A DNA stretch of 40,061 bases, taken from positions 1 through 40,061 of IMG/VR virus record IMGVR_UViG_3300023180_000139; one strand, 5' to 3'. Numbering within the stretch: position 1 is the stretch's first letter; each line of letters opens with the position of its first letter. Origin of the DNA: a virus. This document shows positions 13,799-23,000 of the stretch, piece after piece. The notes beneath the pieces are model-generated. The model made no database searches, was not told where the DNA came from, and saw only the letters and a list, made by a program, of their open reading frames with translations. The position numbers were made by a program, and so were the translations under genes.

Positions 13799-14642
13799 AG
13801 TGTCATTTGAAGACGTAAGAAAGGGCAATGTCGATATTGTTAAAATGGGTATGTCTTTACCTACTTTAATTGAAATGTCAAAAGAAAGAGACCCTGATAG
13901 AAAGCCGTCTACTACTGAGTTGCTAATAGGAACGTGTGAGGCATATCTCAAAAGAACTAAAGAATATTATATAGACCCTCAAGAGAGAGCTTATTCTTTG
14001 GCAGGAACTATGCACCACGCAAGACTAGAACAACACGAAGACGATAGACATTTATTAGAAGAAAAGCTCGAAGAGTTTGACATAACTGGTATTGCAGACT
14101 TGTATGATATGGAGACTAAAACCTTGATTGACTACAAAAATACTGGTTCTTATAAATGCGCTCAACTATTAGGTATGACATACAAAATGATTCCAGACCC
14201 TTCTGGGGCTAAATATAAGTCAAGCGGTAAATGGGGAAAAAAAGGAACACCCCGAATGGTTAAACAATGGTATCGCGACGAAGGTTTAGCGGACTTCGGA
14301 GACTGGGGTTGGCAGGTAAATTGGTATAGATATTTGCTAAATAAAGCAGGATATGAGGTTGACAAGATGTTTATTCAAGTCACTCTTAGAGATGGTGGTT
14401 TAGCAGTAGCTCGAGACAGAGGGCTAGACAGACATATCTATCTTATTGAATTGCCTAAGTATGACGATGAAGTCCTAGAGAATAAATTCCTAAAATCTAG
14501 AGATGAGTTGCTCAAAGCTCTAGACACAGGAAACTTACCTCAGAAATGCACAGATGAACAAACTTGGGAAGGCAGAAAGTGTGAGATGTATTGCGATGTC
14601 AGACACTTATGTCCTCACAACAATAGGAGTATAAATGAGTAA
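13761..14642 (+). CDS. Cas4/RecB-like PD-(D/E)XK exonuclease with Fe-S-type cysteines
   Basis: 293 residues from the ATG at 13761, chosen because AAGGAGA lies 7 bases before it. Nuclease core: GTMHHARLE (His 85/86), ITGIADLYD (Asp 113), TLIDYKNTG (Asp 124, Lys 126) and WQVNWYRY (Gln 185, Tyr 189). Cys 59 near the N-terminus and Cys 263, 274, 278 and 284 near the C-terminus resemble the iron-sulphur cluster of Cas4/AddB-type nucleases. It probably resects DNA ends for the annealing protein encoded next, with which it overlaps by 8 bases. No cas genes or CRISPR array are present. Confidence 0.82.
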   Translation: MPAVGFVYPNGDKVSFEDVRKGNVDIVKMGMSLPTLIEMSKERDPDRKPSTTELLIGTCEAYLKRTKEYYIDPQERAYSLAGTMHHARLEQHEDDRHLLEEKLEEFDITGIADLYDMETKTLIDYKNTGSYKCAQLLGMTYKMIPDPSGAKYKSSGKWGKKGTPRMVKQWYRDEGLADFGDWGWQVNWYRYLLNKAGYEVDKMFIQVTLRDGGLAVARDRGLDRHIYLIELPKYDDEVLENKFLKSRDELLKALDTGNLPQKCTDEQTWEGRKCEMYCDVRHLCPHNNRSINE

Positions 14643-15261
14643 AAAGATAGATTCTGAATTAGCTATGTATCAATCTGATATGGAGGCATTGCACGACCAA
14701 GCAATCCAAGATGACGTATTGATACGTAAACACCAAAGTGTATCAGAGCAACCTACTCCTCAAGAAGTAGTTAAAAGCAGAAATGGTTTTGATTATGTAG
14801 ATGAAGGATATATGCGTTGGCGATTAAACCAACACTATCCTATATGGTCTTGGGAAGTAGTAAAGTACGAAACACTTGGAGACAAGGCTATCGTAGTTCA
14901 TGGACGCTTGAAGATTATTGACGAAGGCGTAGCTAGAACTTTTGATTCAGTAGCTGCACATAGAATAGCAGTTTCTAGAAATGGTTCAGGTTATGTTGAC
15001 TTAGGTAATGACCTTAAAGCAGCAAACTCTGACGCGTTCAAGGTTGCAGTAAATAGACTATGTAATGTTGCAGATGATGTATATCGAAAACAATACATAG
15101 ATAAAAGTCTAGACGAAACACAATACAATTCTATTCTTGCTGCTATAGAAGAAATGGAAGTAGAAGAGGCGGATAAAATATATTCTGCTCTTCAGTCTGG
15201 AAAGATAAACAAAGACAATTACAAGAAAGTAATGTCTAAACTAACAAATGGGAGTAAATAA
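14635..15261 (+). CDS. Rad52/Erf-type single-strand annealing protein
   Basis: 208 residues. The core is VVKSRNGFDYVDEGYMRWRL, then HYPIWSWEVVKYETLGDKA, a beta strand VHGRLKIIDEG, and ANSDAFKVAVNRLCNVADDV, matching the GxxYVxG...W, Gly-rich turn and D-A-x-K-x-A pattern of Rad52-like annealing proteins. It pairs complementary single strands after exonuclease resection. It lies between the Cas4-like exonuclease and an SSB-like gene, the standard two-component recombination layout of phages. The C-terminal 50 residues are a helical, probably regulatory, part. Confidence 0.8.
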   Translation: MSKKIDSELAMYQSDMEALHDQAIQDDVLIRKHQSVSEQPTPQEVVKSRNGFDYVDEGYMRWRLNQHYPIWSWEVVKYETLGDKAIVVHGRLKIIDEGVARTFDSVAAHRIAVSRNGSGYVDLGNDLKAANSDAFKVAVNRLCNVADDVYRKQYIDKSLDETQYNSILAAIEEMEVEEADKIYSALQSGKINKDNYKKVMSKLTNGSK

Positions 15262-15821
15262 TGAGTAATGTTAATGATATACTAAGTGATATTGATAACA
15301 ACGTAGCTTACTATAATCCTAATGATGATACTAGTGGCAAGAAATATGCTACTATTGAAGAAGGAACATATGAAGCTACCGTTAGTAAGTTGAATGTCAA
15401 AAGAGATATCGTTATTAAAAACGAATATCTAAGTGATATCTTTGAGGCTACTTATACTATCGACGACGATAAGTATCCTGACCTCAGGGGTAGAGAAGTC
15501 AAATCTAAAGGTTACTTTAGGTTTAAGACTCCTGACAAAGCTAAGTATCCAAAACTAAAAGACAATCAAGGCAATAATAAAGGTTATATGATTTTTGCCG
15601 AGGCTTGTGGTTTTGAGATGCAAAAAGATGACCAAGGTAGATATCTACTACCAATGGTAATGGAATCTGACATAGCAGGTAATCCAGTAGTAATTAAGGT
15701 TGTACACGATAAGTGGACTGACCAATCTGGAGATGAGAGAATCACTCCTACTGCTATCAATGTCTTTAAGTCTGAACGTAAGGTTGAGGTAAATCTTAAA
15801 GACGAGGAGCTGCCATTCTAA
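15261..15821 (+). CDS. SSB-like single-stranded DNA-binding protein
   Basis: 186 residues. A beta-rich middle (EGTYEATVSKLNVKRDIVI to VHDKWTDQSGDERITPTAIN) and the end LKDEELPF. The acidic tail with a final Pro-Phe is the hallmark of bacterial SSB proteins (E. coli ends DDDIPF), which recruit host repair and replication proteins. The position after the annealing protein supports the call. Sequence in the OB region is not close enough for me to name the subfamily; a DUF669-type phage SSB is the alternative. Confidence 0.65.
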   Translation: MSNVNDILSDIDNNVAYYNPNDDTSGKKYATIEEGTYEATVSKLNVKRDIVIKNEYLSDIFEATYTIDDDKYPDLRGREVKSKGYFRFKTPDKAKYPKLKDNQGNNKGYMIFAEACGFEMQKDDQGRYLLPMVMESDIAGNPVVIKVVHDKWTDQSGDERITPTAINVFKSERKVEVNLKDEELPF

Positions 15822-16045
15822 TGATGTATCTTTTTAGACTATCTAAGGAACAAGCAACTAGTATTATTGAATCTCTAGAATCTCTTAGAAGAGAAGATGA
15901 GAGCGACATAATACATAGTGCTAGACATTCTCTCAAAGAACAATACAAAGAGCAATTTGAAGAAGACAGAGAAATAGATGAGTCTGAAGTAATTAATGCC
16001 ACACATCATATGATGGGTGTTAATTATTGTGAAAGTTGCGATTAA
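15821..16045 (+). CDS. Hypothetical acidic protein
   Basis: 74 residues: FRLSKEQATSIIESLESLRR then a charged helix, ending with NYCESCD, a single knuckle. Coupled by TAATG to the SSB-like gene. Not recognised. Confidence 0.6.
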   Translation: MMYLFRLSKEQATSIIESLESLRREDESDIIHSARHSLKEQYKEQFEEDREIDESEVINATHHMMGVNYCESCD

Positions 16046-16257
16046 TGGAAATTGGGAGATGGAACAAGATAATGGAAGAGTTCCAAAACCTTGTCGGTTG
16101 GTATAATGGAATTGACGAGGTAATCGATATCAAGAGAAAACTTTTTCCTGGTGTCGATATTAGAACAATCACAGGGCGAGGAGAAAAGCTCCTCGTCCAC
16201 GTTCTAAGAAAAAGATATAAAGAACTATTAGAATATAAGGAGTCGCGTAATGAGTGA
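16045..16257 (+). CDS. Hypothetical small protein
   Basis: 70 residues from the ATG at 16045, which overlaps the previous stop (TAATG); an in-frame ATG at 16072 with GGGAGA upstream is an alternative. LVGWYNGIDEVIDIKRKLFP and a Lys/Arg-rich C-terminal helix are the only visible features. Confidence 0.55.
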   Translation: MEIGRWNKIMEEFQNLVGWYNGIDEVIDIKRKLFPGVDIRTITGRGEKLLVHVLRKRYKELLEYKESRNE

Positions 16258-16483
16258 GAAAGAAAAAAATATTAGGGAGAAAATCGAAAAGACAGGAATG
16301 ACATCAATAAAAGAGTCTTTTGTATTGTATAGAGCATTCCCTTCCTTTACAAAAAAGGTAGTAAAAAAGATGATTGATGAAGGATATAACATTTCAATCA
16401 TTGATGACTACATAGATTTGACGTTTTGTTGGCTAGATTGCACAAATAATGTCATTTTTCCGCAAAAAAGGGTCGTAAATTAA
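16250..16483 (+). CDS. Hypothetical small protein
   Basis: 77 residues: a charged N-terminus, then SFVLYRAFPSFTKKVVKKMI and a hydrophobic end. AAGGAG lies 7-8 bases before the ATG. It overlaps the previous gene by 8 bases and is followed by a structured stretch (16500-16573). Confidence 0.6.
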   Translation: MSEKEKNIREKIEKTGMTSIKESFVLYRAFPSFTKKVVKKMIDEGYNISIIDDYIDLTFCWLDCTNNVIFPQKRVVN

Positions 16484-16499
16484 AATAAAGCACGAGAAT

Positions 16500-16573
16500 A
16501 TGCCTCTAAGAGACTTTTATACTATATGCGATAGTTATGTCCTAAAAAGTATTTTACGAGCTTCTAGGGGCAT
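16500..16573 (+). ncRNA. Candidate structured leader RNA (three-way junction)
   Basis: Closing stem: 16500-16507 with 16566-16573 (eight pairs, one G-T), extended by AAG/CTT across a two-base bulge. Inside: hairpin ACTAT-ATGCG-ATAGT (16521-16535) and hairpin TAAAA-AGTA-TTTTA (16543-16556). It sits in the 107-base gap before a gene starting with TTG (16591), with AAAGGA between. It matches no riboswitch or ribozyme class I know; regulation of the nuclease gene downstream is an inference. Confidence 0.4.
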
Positions 16574-16590
16574 TTTCGAAAGGAAAATTT

Positions 16591-16998
16591 TTGAAAAGAC
16601 CGATAAAATTTGAAAAAAGGTTCAAACAACCTATAATATTTGATGAGTTGCAAAATGGGCTTGTATCTCCTACTGATATTGACTTTTGTTTTGAGGTAGA
16701 CAATCAATTTCTAATTATTGGAGATTGTAAAAAAGACGATGCACAATTTCCAATTGGACAAAGGTTGGTATTAGAAAGAATAGCAAATGCTTGGAATAGT
16801 TCTGGAAAGAATAAACTAGCTATTGCAGTAATATCCACACATAGTACAAGCCCTGAGCAACCAATAATGTTAGCAAGAACGGTAGTAACAAAAATGTATA
16901 GCAATAGACAATGGCATAAGACATTTATAACCTTTGCAGACTTTGTTAGAAAGTTTGCAGAAAAGTATGACATAGTCAAACTCAAAAATATACATTGA
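16591..16998 (+). CDS. PD-(D/E)XK-like nuclease, TTG start
   Basis: 135 residues beginning at TTG, with AAAGGA about 7 bases before it. SPTDIDFCFEVDNQFLIIGD then CKK gives the D...(D/E)-x-K core of the restriction-endonuclease-like fold (Asp in TDIDF, Asp-Cys-Lys after a hydrophobic strand), followed by a helix with QRLVLERIANAW. A role in resolving or trimming phage DNA fits the gene's place between recombination and helicase genes. No close family recognised. Confidence 0.6.
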   Translation: MKRPIKFEKRFKQPIIFDELQNGLVSPTDIDFCFEVDNQFLIIGDCKKDDAQFPIGQRLVLERIANAWNSSGKNKLAIAVISTHSTSPEQPIMLARTVVTKMYSNRQWHKTFITFADFVRKFAEKYDIVKLKNIH

Positions 16999-17022
16999 CA
17001 GGAATAGTAGTATATATATAAA
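16995..17022 (+). promoter_or_regulatory. Candidate promoter abutting a start codon
   Basis: TTGACA (16995-17000), 16 bases, TATAAA (17017-17022), then seven bases to the ATG at 17030. No Shine-Dalgarno lies between. Transcription would begin at or just before the ATG. Confidence 0.45.
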
Positions 17023-17029
17023 TTAGCAT

Positions 17030-17371
17030 ATGGCAAGTAAATCAAAAGCAAAAGGCAACCGATTCGAAAGAGAATGCGTAGATATCGCAGAACAACATGG
17101 GTTCTCTGCAAAGAGAGCTTGGGGCAGCGATGGCAGAAGCATTGGATTATCTCCTGAAGTAGATATCGTCTTAGAATATTTATTAGACGAAAATACTTCT
17201 AGAGATATGAAAGTCCAATGTAAAGTAAGAAAATCTATAGCAAGTTATCTCTTACCACCAGATGATTGCGATATCACTCTCATCAAACAAGATAGAGGTG
17301 AAATATATGCTACTATTCGTTACAAAGATTTGTTAGAATTAATTCAACTAACATTTCAATTAAATAGATAA
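17030..17371 (+). CDS. Hjc-like Holliday junction resolvase
   Basis: 113 residues. KGNRFERECVDIAEQHGFSA (first helix with catalytic Glu), KRAWGSDGRSIGLSPEVDIV (Asp before a strand), and VQCKVRKSIASYL (the Q-C-K form of the D/E-x-K motif) match archaeal-type Hjc and phage resolvases of the PD-(D/E)XK fold. It would cut branched recombination or replication intermediates before packaging. A candidate promoter ends seven bases before its ATG. Confidence 0.8.
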   Translation: MASKSKAKGNRFERECVDIAEQHGFSAKRAWGSDGRSIGLSPEVDIVLEYLLDENTSRDMKVQCKVRKSIASYLLPPDDCDITLIKQDRGEIYATIRYKDLLELIQLTFQLNR

Positions 17372-17408
17372 TTACTATCTATATTTAAAATAAAACTAAG
17401 GAGCAAAT

Positions 17409-17768
17409 ATGGCACACGTATTAAGTTATGTAAAAACTCGCGAAGACTTTGAAAGGGAAAAGTCTGAATTTATGACTTATTATAATTATCTAAGTCAAGT
17501 AGACCCTGATAATGTAGATGAATGGTTTGATGAAGACTATATTAATTTATATATCAGAGGTAAATTAAATCCTCACTTCTTTAGTTCTAGGTCTAATCCT
17601 GGATATAATAAAGTGTCAATGGTTAGGGTTCCAACAAGATGTCCTGAATGTAAAAGAGCTTGGGCTATTGAAGCTATGGAAAGAAGTCGATTCAGACCTA
17701 ATTTCTTAGACCAATCAGTTTATAAAAACATTCCATTAGAGAAAGGAGTATGTCACGAATGCAAGTAA
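17409..17768 (+). CDS. Zinc-binding protein next to DnaB
   Basis: 119 residues. CPECKRAW near 78-85 and a terminal CHECK form two knuckles of one zinc site. The N-terminus is acidic and helical (VKTREDFEREKSEFMTYYNY). GGAG lies 8 bases before the ATG. It overlaps the helicase gene by 10 or 19 bases, so it could be a helicase loader or partner, but no family is recognised. Confidence 0.65.
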   Translation: MAHVLSYVKTREDFEREKSEFMTYYNYLSQVDPDNVDEWFDEDYINLYIRGKLNPHFFSSRSNPGYNKVSMVRVPTRCPECKRAWAIEAMERSRFRPNFLDQSVYKNIPLEKGVCHECK

Positions 17769-19072
17769 TTAATATGTTTAATGAAGAAGCTGAAAAATCA
17801 GTATTAGGTTCTATCATTGTAGACGAATCTTGCTATGACACTATTAGAGAATACATTGTTGAACCTGAATCATTTTATTCTGAAACACATCAGAAGATAT
17901 GGAATGCTATTGTAGAACTTAAGTCTGAAAATATTCCAATAGATACTGTTAACCTTGGAACTAAATTAAAAGGTATGACATTCTATCTAACTGGATTAAT
18001 TGACCACGTTCCTTCTGTTGCTAATGTGCGTTCTCACGCAGTTCAAGTTCATTCTAATTGGTTAAGAAGAAAACTAATTAATCAATCACTTGAGATTGCA
18101 GATAAGGCTCAAGATAATGCTAATGACATTAGTTCATTATTAGCAGATGTACACGACACTACTTCTAATTTATTAAACTTTGAACCTGGACAAGAATTTA
18201 ATCTTGGTAATCTATTAGATATGACTAAAGATTCTATCTTTAATAAAAGAAATTTAACAACCACTGGTTTCGCACCATTAGATAATATCATATCGGGTAT
18301 GACTAAAGGTGAGATTACCATTTTTGCTGGACGACCTGGGAATGCAAAGACCACAACCGTTGCCAACATTGCTCGCAATCTTGTGTTGTCTGGCAAAAAA
18401 GTGGTTATGTTTAATAGAGAGATGCCTAATACTGAGATGATGAAAAAGTTTATTGCTATGGAATCACAAGGTATTACATATCATATGTTAAGACATAACG
18501 CTGTAACTAATAAGAAAGCCATCGAAAATAGTTTAAATATTATTAAAGAAAAGTATTCTGACAAACTATTTATGTTTGATAATATAAGAAATTTAGAGGG
18601 AACTTTTCGTGAAATCAGACGTATAAAACCTGATGTGGTAATTGATGACCATATCGGTCTGATTGAATACCCTACAAGAGATATGAGAGATTTAAGATTA
18701 AAGATAGGTGATACTTCAAGACGATATAAATGGTTGTGTAAATCAGAGAATATTTCAGTTATTCTTGTTTCACAATTAAATCGTAATATTGAGTATAGAA
18801 CAGAAAGAATACCAAAACTTAGTGACCTAGCAGAATCTGGTAATCTAGAACAAGATGCAGAGATTGTTGCATTTACTCACTATCCTTGGACTGTAAATTT
18901 TGAGAATGCTCAACATGGAAAATATGGATTAGATATTGTTGTAGCTAAAAATAGATATGGTTCAACTGGAAAGGCTACTGTAGGATTCTCTCCTGATTGT
19001 TGTACATTATACAATACTCCTGAAGAGGCAGAAGCTAGTCAATCAAAAGAAATAAAAGGTTTACCTTTTTAA
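17759..19072 (+). CDS. dnaB: Replicative DNA helicase, DnaB family
   Basis: 437 residues from the ATG at 17759; an in-frame ATG at 17750 has the ribosome site only one base away and is less likely. The N-terminal DnaB domain (NEEAEKSVLGSIIVDESCY) is followed by the RecA-like motor: TTGFAPLDNIISGMTKGEIT, Walker A AGRPGNAKTTT (about 190-200), an acidic NREMP motif, Walker B DVVIDDHIG (about 292-300), SQLNR and LAESGNLEQDAEIVAF. The hexamer unwinds the fork. No primase domain is attached and none is seen elsewhere, so host DnaG is probably used. It ends in GLPF, like an SSB tail. The gene converges with the next, overlapping it by four bases. Confidence 0.93.
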   Translation: MQVINMFNEEAEKSVLGSIIVDESCYDTIREYIVEPESFYSETHQKIWNAIVELKSENIPIDTVNLGTKLKGMTFYLTGLIDHVPSVANVRSHAVQVHSNWLRRKLINQSLEIADKAQDNANDISSLLADVHDTTSNLLNFEPGQEFNLGNLLDMTKDSIFNKRNLTTTGFAPLDNIISGMTKGEITIFAGRPGNAKTTTVANIARNLVLSGKKVVMFNREMPNTEMMKKFIAMESQGITYHMLRHNAVTNKKAIENSLNIIKEKYSDKLFMFDNIRNLEGTFREIRRIKPDVVIDDHIGLIEYPTRDMRDLRLKIGDTSRRYKWLCKSENISVILVSQLNRNIEYRTERIPKLSDLAESGNLEQDAEIVAFTHYPWTVNFENAQHGKYGLDIVVAKNRYGSTGKATVGFSPDCCTLYNTPEEAEASQSKEIKGLPF

Positions 19073-19479
19073 TCAGTTTTTCTAAGCATATCAAGTAAAT
19101 TTTCAAGCCAATCTGTGTTTTTAAGTTTAGTCATTAGATTTGCTATATCGTCCATTTGTCCGATAGATATATCTGGATTGTTTTCCATAGCAGTTCCTAA
19201 TGCTTCTTCAAACCAACCTTGACGAATTTCTTCGTTCTTTTGACTTCTTAATATTTTACCTTTTTTGCCTAATTCTAACTTTTTGATACTTGCTGCGCTA
19301 CCTAAGAAAGGAATCATAGAAAGGGCAGATAGTCCAGCATCTCCGACATTTCCTCTAAACAAAGAAATGATTGCATTTGCTGCATCTGCAGGTTCTCCAT
19401 ATCCTGGAACAAAGCCAGCTGCGTCAAGCATAGATTGTAAGGTATCTAGTTTACTGTTTTGTGTTTCTATGTTTTTCAT
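19069..19479 (-). CDS. Virion-operon protein with pretoxin-like hydrophobic segment
   Basis: 136 residues, last gene of the leftward virion operon. Residues 18-65 read MLDAAGFVPGYGEPADAANA, then SLFRGNVGDAGLSALSMIPF and LGSAA. This Gly/Pro/Ala-rich hydrophobic stretch (xxGxxPGxGxxADxxNA...GDxxxAxxSxxxMIPxxG) resembles the linker found before toxin domains in polymorphic toxins and in other secreted proteins. The C-terminus is a polar helical part, not a recognised toxin. Membrane insertion during DNA ejection is one reading. Start coupled by TAATG. Confidence 0.6.
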   Translation of the reverse strand: MKNIETQNSKLDTLQSMLDAAGFVPGYGEPADAANAIISLFRGNVGDAGLSALSMIPFLGSAASIKKLELGKKGKILRSQKNEEIRQGWFEEALGTAMENNPDISIGQMDDIANLMTKLKNTDWLENLLDMLRKTD

Positions 19480-20039
19480 TAGTTCTTTTTGTTAAAAAAT
19501 TTAAATAAGTCTTCAACATTAACTTCACTATAACCTTTACCAGTTGGTCTTCCAAGAGCTTCACCAAATGTTTTGATACCTTCTCTTGTTTTCTCTATTT
19601 CTTTTTTGGCTATTTCTGAAGCAGATAAAGCTTTTGGTCTTCTTTTCATTAATATATCTCTTAATGCTCTATTCATAGGATTAGAACTTGAACCTAAACC
19701 TTCTTTGTAAAGAACATTAGGTAGATTAGAAAATAATTCAAATTGACCATAAGGTGTTACTTCTGGTCCTTTTTTAATGATATCACCTATTTCTGGTTTT
19801 CCTTTTCCAATTAATTCTTTGAATATATCCACAAAAGTTTTTCCACTTCTTTTGATGCCTTTTAATAATTTTAATTTAGATGAAGGGTCTATTATTCCCA
19901 TCATCATCGCTAAAGATGCATCTTCTTGAATTTTTGAATCATATGCTTGCATTCTTTTCAATACATCATAGAAAACTCCACCTTCCTTGCTTTTTTCTTG
20001 GAATAAATCCATAAATGTTTGTTGATTATTTTTATCCAT
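19479..20039 (-). CDS. Hypothetical virion-operon protein
   Basis: 186 residues, not recognised. N-terminal helices (FMDLFQEKSKEGGVFYDVLK, with MMMGIIDPSSKLKLL) and a basic centre (KLLKGIKRSGKTF, MKRRPKALSASE). GGAGA precedes the ATG. It lies directly after the 1,614-residue protein and could be packaged with it. Confidence 0.55.
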   Translation of the reverse strand: MDKNNQQTFMDLFQEKSKEGGVFYDVLKRMQAYDSKIQEDASLAMMMGIIDPSSKLKLLKGIKRSGKTFVDIFKELIGKGKPEIGDIIKKGPEVTPYGQFELFSNLPNVLYKEGLGSSSNPMNRALRDILMKRRPKALSASEIAKKEIEKTREGIKTFGEALGRPTGKGYSEVNVEDLFKFFNKKN

Positions 20040-20056
20040 TGCTTATCTCCGTTTTT

Positions 20057-23000
20057 TTAATCTTTTCTATATCTATCCGTAACCTTGTCCAGATTCATTA
20101 TTTTAGTAAGTCCTTTAAAAAATTTTCTAATAGAACCGTCACTTTTTAATTCTTCTGTATTATTCCAATCAATGTCTTCAAGTTTCATTTCATATTTATC
20201 TTTATTTTTATTAACTTCTTGTTCCATTTTTTTAAATAAACTCTGATTACTAAAAGGGTTTCTTGTGCTAGTATCAAAAGGGTTAATTGCTAATCCTTTA
20301 AATTTTTCTACTTGACTAGAAGCATTCCATGCTTGAGCTAATTCTAAGGCTCTTTCGCTATTTCCAGCAAACAAATATTGTTGTATGTCTTCGTAAACTC
20401 TTCCTCTTTCGTTCTCAGCTGCATCTCTTTCCATTCCAGGAACTGCTGGTCCTCCAACAATAGGAACATTCCATTCACTATATAAAAATCTTTTCATAAA
20501 ATTATTAAATCCACTACCAAGAACTGGACCCAAATTTTTCATAATTTTTCTAGCTTGTATATTAAGAGGGTCTTCGTTTGCATATAAATTTGTTACTGCA
20601 GACCAACCAGTTTTCAATAATCTTTCCATATCGTCAAACATTACAGGCTTAACTGCAAACTCAATAGCATTTAAAGGTTCTGAATCTCTGATGATGTCTC
20701 CATAAATACCAACAACACCAGCACCTACAATATTATCAACAAATTCTTTACCACTTCTTGTTTGTAAAAGTTTTGTTTTTGCTTCTAATCCATAAAAATT
20801 TTCATCTCCAGAAAGAGCTTGTTTCAATTGTTGAACTCCCCAAATAGCTAAACTTCCTCCAAATGCTCCTGAAGCTGCTATTTGTAATGGTTGAATTATG
20901 TTTCCATGAACCAATTCAAATTCAACCATATCTCTAGCATACTTAGCTTGTCTTATAGGGAATCTTTTAAATAGAGTTGCTGGTTTAGTAAATGAATCTG
21001 CAAAACCAAGAGCATCTAAAGCTAAGTCTCTTCCTTGTTGAGAAAACTGAGCATAAGTTTCCATTCCTCTTAAAATCTTTCTTTTTAAATCTATAAGGTC
21101 TGGTCCATATGTTCTATTTAAAATAGCATCTTTATTTTTTAATAACTCATCTGCATCTAAATTAAAATATTTTCTTAATTTTGCTTTTGCATAAGCTTTT
21201 CTATTCCCTAATAATGTTTGAGTATATAACCCTGGAATTAAATCAGCGAAACCTTTTTGACCATCATACATTTTTACTAGCTTGATAATATATTCTTCTG
21301 CTGCAGCACCAGAAACAACTTTATTCATTAAGTTAACCATCATAAAAGGTTTACCAACAAATTCAGAACCTGTTCTCATAATATCTTTGATGCCAGCCTC
21401 TCCCTTAGCGAGCTGTACCCATAATTTTGTTAAATCACCTTCAAGGTTAACTAATTTAGCTTGACCAATTTGCAAAGCTCTGTTACCTCCTAAAAGCTCG
21501 TCCCAAAGAGATAAACCTGTAATACCTGAAGATTTTATCATATCTCTTAACACTGGATTCGTTGCATAATTATAAAGACCTTTTACAACTGGACCAACTC
21601 CTAATTGAGGTAAAGCAGAAATAAATATCTGAGTTAAATTTGGTATAACTGCTGTACCTAAAGAAATTTTAGTAGTCATTTCAAATTGTGATGCTGTTTG
21701 AGCTGCTCTTGTAAATAAGTTATTTCTTGTGATAGAATCTTCTCCAGTTAAATGTTCTTTAAGAATTGTAACCGCATCACGTTCTTTTATCGCAAACGTA
21801 GGAACTTTTCCAGCTGCTACTCTAGCTTTTTCTGAAGCACTGTCTCCCATTCTTCTACCTAATGCAGCTCCTAGTCCCTGTAGTTCAGCTGTTTCAGGTA
21901 TTCTTTCTATTAGTTTAGTTAAAAATGCAGCATCTGGCATAAAAGATTTAGATAATTCAATTCTTTTTGTAGCTCCACCAATATAATCAGTAAAGAGTGT
22001 TATTAAATTTTTATCTAACATCTCTCTTTTAGTTTTTGCTAAAACAGTAACAACGTCTACATTAGTAGATTTTTGAGAACCTAGAATTTTTCTTGATTTT
22101 TCAAGAGGGGCATATGGTCTAAATCCATCACTATATATATTAAACATCATATTAGCCCAAACATCATAATCTGGAACATCAGAAAGAGTAGAAGGATTTT
22201 TAAGCATTTCATTTTTTGTAGCATTAAAAATATCAGCAAAAGCTCTTTGTTTTGCATCTGGAGCCTTTGCCATCTTTTCTATAAAATCAGAAATAGTTTC
22301 TCGTAATGCTTCTTTTTCTGCATTTGTTTTACCTCTTAAGGCAACTAAAGAATCCAATTCTAATTCATTTGTCAACTTGCTAATCTTTTCATTTAAACTA
22401 ATCATATTAGAATATATAGTATCTCTAATATCTTTTTTGATAACAAAAGGCATATACCATTGTTTTCTACCAGCTACAGCAATTTTTGCACTTAAAGCAT
22501 CGTCATATACCTCGTCCATAAGTGTTTGTATTCTAGGAAATATATCTAATCTTCTTTGTAAGAACGCAACTTCTTTTTCACTAAGACCACCTTTATTAAT
22601 TAGTCTGGTGGTATTTTTTTTCATTGTTTGATAATAATTGTCTGGATTTGCATCAAGTTTTAAATAGTCATCAAAACCACTTGTAATTTTAGTTCCATTG
22701 CTTAAAGTAACACTTTCTCCAACTATCCATTTTTCTAAAAATTCATTTTTAAAAGCATTATATCCTACTATTTTTTGTGCAAACTTTGGAAGCGATTTAG
22801 CTGATAAAATAGCAGTGTCCATTCCAAATATTTTTTGTAAATTATTTACCCTTTCAATTGACCTTTGTACAACATTTCTATCTGTTAAAGCAATCAATTT
22901 TATAGCAGTTCTTGCTTCAGGAGATTGAACGTCATTACCAATACTTCCAAATAATGATTTTGCAAAATTTAATGTTGTAGATTCTCCAGCTATTCCAGTT

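Noticed and set aside
13761-14642. Cas4-like gene as evidence of a CRISPR system
   Set aside because: No other cas gene or array is present; neighbours are Rad52- and SSB-like genes, so a recombination exonuclease is the simpler reading.
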